The notes below the pieces were generated by a model that was not told the DNA's origin, ran no database searches, and saw nothing but the letters and a program-made list of their open reading frames with translations. This document shows, one piece after another, positions 14,287-18,581 of a DNA stretch of 18,581 nt. Positions within the stretch are counted from its first letter, which is position 1. The number at the start of each line of letters is the position of its first letter. A program made the translations under genes and the position numbers. The stretch comes from Candidatus Portiera sp. (GTDB lineage Bacteria > Pseudomonadota > Gammaproteobacteria > CBDBNL01 > JAAOII01), in the NCBI GenBank assembly GCA_015163845.1, contig JAAOII010000049.1, forward strand, positions 1-18,581. The letters run 5' to 3'.

Positions 14287-15614
14287 TTAAGGATGTGGAG
14301 AATGCTCGTTGGAGAGATGTTATAGCCGCTGCACTTAATCTTGATGTGCAGGATCTATCCTTAAAACTCTTGGCGGCTGGAGTGAATAACTCTGTCTATT
14401 ATGTCTCTCTAACTAATCCTTATTCTAATCAATCACTTACTGATTCAAGAGAACTAATCTTGCGAGTGCCCGCAACTGGCAAAAGCTTAATGTCTTATGG
14501 TGCTATAGGAAATGCTCAGATAAAAAATAGATTCGCAACTTTTGCTAAAAGTGGTTATTCACCTCAATTAGTTGATGTGGATTTACCTGATGGTGGAATC
14601 TTATGTGAATATATAGCTGGACGCCCAGCCAAATCCCCTGATGACTTATCTTTGATTACAGGTTCTTTAGCTGCCTTACACACTAGTGATAATGCTTGTG
14701 TGAGTTCTAACCGACATCCTCAAGCCACTAAACAAAATACTATTAGCCACGCAACTATGCTCAAGGTGATAGCAGAAAGGATGAAGTTATTAGATGATGT
14801 GAACTTTAGTGATGGCGGGCGAGGGATGGGGATAAATAAGGCCTCTTGTAAATTAATCCGCCAGCTAACAGAGAATTGTATGAGAGCACCAATTACTAAT
14901 ATAGATGCCTATGAACAGAACTCTAGCACGCTAATGCTTCCTATATTGAAGGATGCTAATCCGAGCAACTTTATCATTGCAGATTCTTCTGCAGATATCA
15001 TTACAGATATTAATGCAGACCTTAATGCAGACCTTAATGCAAGTAGCAGCAAAGTGGCGAATGCGGAACGAGCCATGGTCGTTGACATAGAAGGTGATTT
15101 TTATGGATTGCCAATAATTGATGTAGGGCATTCTTCTCTCTTCTCAGCAAGTATGTGGGCTTATGAAGGAATTACACCTCTTGCAGCAACGGATATTCTC
15201 GGTTTGTATGAAGAATACTATCATAGATTGAATGAAAGGTTAAATGATAGGTCAGATGATAGGTTAAATGAGAGGTCAGATGAGAGGTTAAATGAGAGGT
15301 CAGATGAGAGGTTAAATGAGAGGTCAGATGAAAGGTTAAATGATAGGTCAGATGAGAGGTCAGATGATAGGTTGCCTGAACTGCATGGAAGTAAGCTAGC
15401 CAAACACACAATGCCGCCAAGTGATATTATCTTAAGCATTAGATACGCAACTCTCGGACGCTGCCTTGGATGGATGTTGATGTTGATCTACTTGGCGGAA
15501 GTCAAGGGAGTTGCCACTCCGCAGGACAAATTAGAGAGAGCTCGGTTAATTCTTAGTCCAGAAAAATTACATTTGGCTATGGATAGCGAACAAGAGATTT
15601 CTAAACTATTGTAG
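14283..15614 (+). CDS. Phosphotransferase enzyme family (APH/choline-kinase-like) protein
   Basis: A 443-residue protein kinase-fold small-molecule phosphotransferase; the substrate is unknown. An N-lobe segment GVNNSVYYV is followed by ELILRVP. SLAALHT resembles the family's helix before the hinge. The catalytic loop reads LKDANPSNF (Asp224, Asn229), with Leu where the usual His of HxDxxxxN stands. VVDIEGDFYGLPIIDVGH supplies the metal-binding Asp268. Two low-complexity insertions lengthen it: a D-[IL]-N-A tract near 242-253 between catalytic and metal loops, and a highly charged R-[LS]-[ND]-[ED] tract at 315-366, both from 12-bp tandem repeats. The start is supported by GGCGGAG 8 nt upstream. 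It is divergent from the lipoprotein locus. The family call is fairly confident; activity is uncertain given the His substitution. Confidence 0.75.
   Translation: MIKDVENARWRDVIAAALNLDVQDLSLKLLAAGVNNSVYYVSLTNPYSNQSLTDSRELILRVPATGKSLMSYGAIGNAQIKNRFATFAKSGYSPQLVDVDLPDGGILCEYIAGRPAKSPDDLSLITGSLAALHTSDNACVSSNRHPQATKQNTISHATMLKVIAERMKLLDDVNFSDGGRGMGINKASCKLIRQLTENCMRAPITNIDAYEQNSSTLMLPILKDANPSNFIIADSSADIITDINADLNADLNASSSKVANAERAMVVDIEGDFYGLPIIDVGHSSLFSASMWAYEGITPLAATDILGLYEEYYHRLNERLNDRSDDRLNERSDERLNERSDERLNERSDERLNDRSDERSDDRLPELHGSKLAKHTMPPSDIILSIRYATLGRCLGWMLMLIYLAEVKGVATPQDKLERARLILSPEKLHLAMDSEQEISKLL
15006..15041. repeat. 12-bp tandem repeat, 3 units, in the kinase-like gene
   Basis: GATATTAATGCA followed by two GACCTTAATGCA units, in frame, encoding D-[IL]-N-A three times between the catalytic loop and the metal-binding Asp. 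Confidence 0.85.
15225..15380. repeat. 12-bp minisatellite, about 13 units, in the kinase-like gene
   Basis: Alternating in-frame units AGGTTAAATGAG (RLNE) and AGGTCAGATGAG (RSDE) form a 24-bp higher-order repeat. The first unit is slightly diverged and the last clearly degenerate. The unit length is a multiple of three, so copy-number change would alter protein length without a frameshift. Confidence 0.95.
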
Positions 15615-15615
15615 A

Positions 15616-15646
15616 TTGTAGAATATTGTTGAGAATGGTATATAAT
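15616..15646 (+). promoter_or_regulatory. Possible promoter upstream of leuA leader
   Basis: TTGTAG (15616-15621) with TATATA at 17 bp or TATAAT (15641-15646) at 19 bp. The ATG at 15654 follows TATAAT by 7 nt. Moderate consensus match in A/T-rich DNA. Confidence 0.4.
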
Positions 15647-15653
15647 GGAACTT

Positions 15654-15800
15654 ATGAGAAATCAGCGAATTATTAATATGGAAGATATGCAACAAGTTAT
15701 TGCTTTTTGTCATTCCTTGTATAGCAATGTTTTGTTCAGCAACTCTACTTTACTTCACACTAAGTTTCTTGGCTTAAATTTTCTCTGCCCGAAGGGGTAG
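15654..15800 (+). CDS. Candidate 48-codon ORF upstream of leuA (possible leader peptide)
   Basis: An open frame from ATG 15654 (an in-frame ATG also at 15645) to TAG 15798-15800. Its second half is leucine-rich: seven Leu among the last 29 residues, including TLLHTKFLGLNFL. There is no Shine-Dalgarno, but a TATAAT ends 7 nt upstream. The stop lies in a stem-loop. It could be a leuA leader peptide, a small protein or a pseudogene remnant. No homologue is recognised and chance cannot be ruled out in A/T-rich DNA. Confidence 0.3.
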   Translation: MRNQRIINMEDMQQVIAFCHSLYSNVLFSNSTLLHTKFLGLNFLCPKG

Positions 15801-15801
15801 A
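15784..15801 (+). other. Stem-loop at the end of the candidate leuA leader ORF
   Basis: TCTGCCC-GAAG-GGGTAGA forms a 7-bp stem (one G-U pair) with a GAAG loop and covers the leader ORF's stop. It is followed by AAAAGATTAT, not a U-run, so it is not a standard intrinsic terminator. An attenuator role is only a possibility. Confidence 0.4.
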
Positions 15802-15871
15802 AAAGATTATTAAGCATACACCAAAACTAGACCAACTTAAACTACACTAGCCGACTTGTTGTGGAATCTTC

Positions 15872-15877
15872 TATAAT
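15872..15877 (+). promoter_or_regulatory. Consensus -10 hexamer upstream of leuA
   Basis: TATAAT 67 nt before the leuA ATG, giving a leader of about 60 nt. No good -35 is at 16-18 bp. A TAAAAT at 15933-15938, 6 nt before the ATG, is an alternative that would give a leaderless leuA mRNA. Confidence 0.4.
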
Positions 15878-15944
15878 TTCATATATAAGCTAGTGATAAT
15901 CTGAGTAGGAATATAAAAATTATTACAAGTATTAAAATAGTATT

Positions 15945-17483
15945 ATGAAGAAGGATTTAATTATATTTGACACCACCTTAAGAGATGGTGAACAAAGCCC
16001 AGGGGCATCTATGACTCTGGATGAGAAAGTGCGTATCGCCAAATTGTTGGAGATGCTAAAAGTAGATATCATAGAGGCAGGATTCCCCATATCCAGTGAA
16101 GGGGACTTCCAGTCCGTAATGGCAGTTGCCAAGACCATCAAGGATTCATCCGTGTGTGGTTTAGCCCGTGCTAAAAAAATTGACATTGAAAGAGCTGCTG
16201 AGGCTATCAGACCAGCGCCGCGTAAAAGATTACATACTTTTATAGCTACTTCACCAATCCATATGAAGTATAAGTTGAAGATGGAACCAGATCAAGTAAT
16301 AGCTAGTGCAGTTGATGCAGTTAAGTTGGCTCGCAATCTTTGTGATGATGTGGAGTTCTCCTGTGAAGATGCTAGTCGCTCGGATAACGACTTTCTATGT
16401 CGTATCATAGAACAGGCGATTGCCGCTGGCGCTACTACTATTAATATTCCAGATACTGTGGGTTATGCCCTGCCTCATCAGTTTGGTGAAATGATAAAGG
16501 ATATTATAACCAGAGTACCTAATTCAGATAAAGCAATATTCTCAGCTCATTGTCATAATGATTTGGGTTTGGCAGTTGCCAACTCTTTGGCTGCTGTGGC
16601 GGCTGGTGCTCGCCAAGTGGAATGTACTATTAATGGACTTGGGGAAAGAGCTGGTAATGCGGCTTTAGAAGAGATTGTCATGGCAGTGAATACCCGTAAC
16701 GACATGATAAATCTAAATACTAATATCAAGACAGAGCAAATAGTTCCCACCTCTAAATTGGTTTCACAGATTACTGGCTTCCCAGTGCAACCCAACAAGG
16801 CAATTGTTGGTGCCAATGCTTTTGCTCATGAGGCAGGAATTCACCAAGATGGTGTTATCAAGCATCGCCAGACCTATGAAATAATGAAAGCCGAGGATGT
16901 TGGCTGGCAGACAAATAAACTGGTCTTGGGTAAACACTCTGGTCGCAATGCTTTTAGTAAACGCATGGAAGCTTTAGGTTACACTTTAGATGCCACAGAA
17001 TTAGATGAGTTATTCGTTAAGTTCAAAAATCTAGCGGATCATAAACATACTGTTTATGATGAAGATTTGCATGCCTTGTCCACTGCTATCCAGGTTGAGA
17101 ATAATGCTCGCTTCAAGTTTGAGCATGCAACTATCCATACTAAAACCAATGAGAAGGCAAGTGCCGAGATAACAGTGATTAAGGATGGTCAAAAAATAAA
17201 ACTACAGAGTTATGGTAATGGACCAGTTGATGCAATATTTGAAGCCATCAATAAGATAACCGATTGTGATGCTTCTTTGTTACTTTATTCAGTAAATGCT
17301 ATTACTGAAGGGACAGATGCCATGGGCGAGGTAATGGTCCGCTTGCAAAAGGGCTCTCGGGTGGTTAATGGATCTGGGGCGGACTTGGACATAGTAAGCG
17401 CATCAGCCAAAGCATATATCAATGCGATAAACTTATTGCAGGATGATAGCAAGATGAACCCACAAAAAAGCGAGACACCTTAA
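15945..17483 (+). CDS. leuA: 2-isopropylmalate synthase
   Basis: LeuA condenses acetyl-CoA with 2-oxoisovalerate, the committed step of leucine synthesis. The 512-residue length is normal. The catalytic TIM barrel begins with FDTTLRDGEQSPGAS (Arg13, Asp14). The metal ligands are Asp14, His202 and His204 (AHCHNDLGLA) and Asn238 (GERAGNAALEE). SCEDASR, NIPDTVGYA and the accessory-domain AHEAGIHQDGV are also present. The C-terminal leucine-sensing dimer domain (about 385-495) includes the SYGNGPVDA block and AINLLQ. The start agrees with family N-termini, which begin just before IIFDTTLRDGE, but no Shine-Dalgarno is visible. The next gene starts 33 bp downstream. Feedback inhibition by leucine is expected from the domain. 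Identification is secure. Confidence 0.97.
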   Translation: MKKDLIIFDTTLRDGEQSPGASMTLDEKVRIAKLLEMLKVDIIEAGFPISSEGDFQSVMAVAKTIKDSSVCGLARAKKIDIERAAEAIRPAPRKRLHTFIATSPIHMKYKLKMEPDQVIASAVDAVKLARNLCDDVEFSCEDASRSDNDFLCRIIEQAIAAGATTINIPDTVGYALPHQFGEMIKDIITRVPNSDKAIFSAHCHNDLGLAVANSLAAVAAGARQVECTINGLGERAGNAALEEIVMAVNTRNDMINLNTNIKTEQIVPTSKLVSQITGFPVQPNKAIVGANAFAHEAGIHQDGVIKHRQTYEIMKAEDVGWQTNKLVLGKHSGRNAFSKRMEALGYTLDATELDELFVKFKNLADHKHTVYDEDLHALSTAIQVENNARFKFEHATIHTKTNEKASAEITVIKDGQKIKLQSYGNGPVDAIFEAINKITDCDASLLLYSVNAITEGTDAMGEVMVRLQKGSRVVNGSGADLDIVSASAKAYINAINLLQDDSKMNPQKSETP

Positions 17484-17516
17484 TATCGTAACTTTTGAAA
17501 TATTGCGACATATATA

Positions 17517-18437
17517 GTGCATAATTCTCCAATAGAAAACTCCACGCTCGTTGAAAATACAGGAGCAAATACAGGTGTCAGCTTGGAAAGGTTGCGTAAG
17601 CTCAATGAGTTTGCCGGATATTTCAATCTTACCATCTGGGTGGATAGAGATGATACTTTCCCAGAAATTCCAGTAGCAGAAGAATATGCCGACACAAATA
17701 AAACTATCACTACAAATAATAGCTACTTGTATCCCATGGGAGGTAATCAAGGCCTAGCGGCTAATGGAGGCGGCGCAACTCTAAGCAAAGCTACTAGCTC
17801 TGATGGTGGGGAGACAACAAACCCTCAGACCAAACAAGAAAAAGAGAGTGATGGTGATCCTGCCGACACAAATAAAAATACTGCTAGCACAGAAAAAACA
17901 CAGGATAAAAATATGCGGACTGATAGCAGCACAAAGGCAACATCTTTGCGTCCTTCCTTACGTATCGGAGCACTCCTCTATGGTAATATCTTAGTTCTTT
18001 ATTCATTGAGGAACAAAGTCGGTATGCTTCAGGATGAGCGTGAGCTTTTAACTAAAATGCTAGAGAAGTGCGGAGTAAATATGGCAGAGTACCGCTTCAA
18101 CAAGGAAAATATACTGGTCTATCCTCCTTTAATAAAGAACTTAGAAGAAGTCCTCAGCCAAGATAAGAATGCTTTGCAAAATACCATTAAAGGTTTTATT
18201 AAAGCATTAAGTGATAAGAGTCGCCATTCAACTGGACAGGATTTATATATCTTAATTCTGGGCGAGGATGTGGTGCAAGATTTACCAGAGCATAAACAAT
18301 TTACCTCTAATGCTCCTATAGTGTTGGATAGTTTGAGAGTGATGTTGGATGAACCACAAAGACGCAAAGTAGCTTGGGACCTACTCAAACCTTTACGGGA
18401 CGTCTTGGCAACGGATTCTACTAAGTCGTCGGATTAA
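17517..18437 (+). CDS. Uncharacterised protein with long low-complexity linker (possibly UDG-like/HolD-like)
   Basis: I do not firmly recognise this 306-residue protein. Residues 25-50 form a short N-terminal segment (RLRKLNEFAGYFNLTIWV). Residues 52-145 are a Thr/Asn/Ser/Lys-rich linker containing a duplicated ADTNK. Residues 148-299 form a compact domain: hydrophobic strands ILVLYSL and LYILILGED, a helix ERELLTKMLEKCGV, and an ending in which PIVLDSLRVMLDEPQRR is followed by KVAWDLLKPL. The order Leu-x-Trp at the N-terminus, LILGE strand, then HP-less LRxxLxxPxxRxxxWxxL end recalls the uracil-DNA-glycosylase-like and DNA polymerase III psi (HolD)-like proteins of gammaproteobacteria. This is an inference from pattern only. 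The start is uncertain: GTG 17517 is the first usable codon after an in-frame stop at 17496 and has no Shine-Dalgarno. No transmembrane segment or signal peptide is seen. Confidence 0.6.
   Translation: MHNSPIENSTLVENTGANTGVSLERLRKLNEFAGYFNLTIWVDRDDTFPEIPVAEEYADTNKTITTNNSYLYPMGGNQGLAANGGGATLSKATSSDGGETTNPQTKQEKESDGDPADTNKNTASTEKTQDKNMRTDSSTKATSLRPSLRIGALLYGNILVLYSLRNKVGMLQDERELLTKMLEKCGVNMAEYRFNKENILVYPPLIKNLEEVLSQDKNALQNTIKGFIKALSDKSRHSTGQDLYILILGEDVVQDLPEHKQFTSNAPIVLDSLRVMLDEPQRRKVAWDLLKPLRDVLATDSTKSSD
17688..17703. repeat. 16-bp direct repeat, copy 1, in the linker-coding region
   Basis: GCCGACACAAATAAAA recurs exactly at 17862-17877. The copies are 174 bp (58 codons) apart and in the same frame (ADTNK), suggesting that the linker grew by in-frame duplication. 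Confidence 0.8.
17862..17877. repeat. 16-bp direct repeat, copy 2, in the linker-coding region
   Basis: Exact partner of 17688-17703 in the same reading frame. Confidence 0.8.
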
Positions 18438-18454
18438 AGAAACGAATAGATAAA

Positions 18455-18581
18455 ATGCAACCACAAAAAATAATATTACATAAGAAGTCAGCTAATTTGG
18501 AGGTTATTTATGCTGACAATGAGTTTACTTTAGCAGCAGGATATTTGAGAATGAAGTCGCCATCAGCAGATAATAAAGATA
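18455..18581 (+). CDS. DUF971 (gamma-butyrobetaine hydroxylase-like N-terminal domain) protein, 5' part
   Basis: The frame from ATG 18455 runs off the window after 42 codons. It begins MQPQKIILHKKSANLEVIYA and continues to AAGYLRMKSPSA, which matches the DUF971 pattern: a basic strand, L-x-V-x-[YW]-x-D/N, L-x-A-x-x-L-R, then S-P-S-A. In many proteobacteria such proteins are small, stand-alone and of unsettled function, related to the N-terminal zinc-binding domain of gamma-butyrobetaine hydroxylase. It starts 17 bp after the preceding gene, so the two are likely co-transcribed. The Shine-Dalgarno is weak. Confidence 0.8.
   Translation, partial: MQPQKIILHKKSANLEVIYADNEFTLAAGYLRMKSPSADNKD

Larger units (their letters stand above)
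15615..15944. other. 330-bp region between the kinase-like gene and leuA
   Basis: It contains a promoter-like pair at 15616-15646, a candidate 48-codon ORF (15654-15800), a stem-loop across that ORF's stop, a second TATAAT (15872-15877) and an A/T-rich stretch before leuA. A separate frame is also open over 15760-15843 and reads SLPEGVEKIIKH and onwards, so a decayed or frameshifted gene cannot be excluded. Confidence 0.5.

Noticed and set aside
15172..15439. Minus-strand ORFs rich in HLTS or SFNLSSDL repeats
   Set aside because: They are the antisense reading of the 12-bp minisatellite in the kinase-like gene. The plus-strand frame has kinase motifs on both sides and a ribosome-binding site; these have neither.
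15784..15815. Classical intrinsic terminator or leucine attenuator before leuA
   Set aside because: The stem is followed by AAAAGATTAT, not a U-run, and the leucine codons are not clustered as in known leu leaders. Kept only as a stem-loop with an open role.

Overview
The window looks like an AT-rich gammaproteobacterial chromosome segment. The evidence is a BolA-type regulator, a short (412-residue) argininosuccinate synthase, PgsA, a full-length LeuA and the start of a DUF971 protein. I cannot name the genus. No tRNA, rRNA, transposase, phage gene or CRISPR array is visible.

Layout. (1) Positions 2-730 (+) hold a class I glutamine amidotransferase that is cut off at the window edge and converges on pyrF. 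(2) A minus-strand housekeeping block reads in transcription order pgsA, argG, ilvE, bolA, pyrF (4767 down to 750), covering phospholipid, arginine, branched-chain amino acid and pyrimidine synthesis. bolA and pyrF overlap by 4 bp. (3) A minus-strand surface-lipoprotein locus (13855 down to 4869) holds three paralogous GLUG-repeat lipoproteins, called LP3, LP2 and LP1 here in transcription order. LP2 is a double-length protein made of two fused modules. (4) A divergent intergenic region (13921-14282) is followed on the plus strand by a phosphotransferase/kinase-like gene carrying an in-frame 12-bp minisatellite, a candidate 48-codon leader ORF, leuA, an unrecognised linker-rich protein and a partial DUF971 gene.

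The accessory centre of the window is the lipoprotein locus. Each module has a lipobox cysteine after an unusually long N-terminal region, an EF-hand-like DxDGNG loop, about eight GLUG (G-G-L-x-G) repeats, a second series of NGD-type beta repeats, a conserved cysteine pair, a short Gly-Asp-Thr tract of variable length, and a W-D-F-G...L-P-x-L-R-R ending. LP1 and LP2 have a 12-codon upstream ORF with an excellent ribosome-binding site whose stop overlaps the lipoprotein start (ATGA). In LP3 the matching peptide is fused in frame to the lipoprotein. LP3 is preceded by five tandem 13-bp units, each carrying a purine-rich Shine-Dalgarno-like core. Near-identical DNA blocks shared among modules point to recent duplication and gene conversion.

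A second theme is an excess of short tandem repeats at gene boundaries and inside genes: 9 bp before ilvE, 22 bp at the argG end, 9 bp in LP1, 15 bp at the LP2 start, 13 bp before LP3, 11 bp at the LP3 promoter, and two 12-bp arrays in the kinase gene. Several genes also have a -10-like hexamer only 6-8 nt before the start codon, which is compatible with leaderless transcripts.
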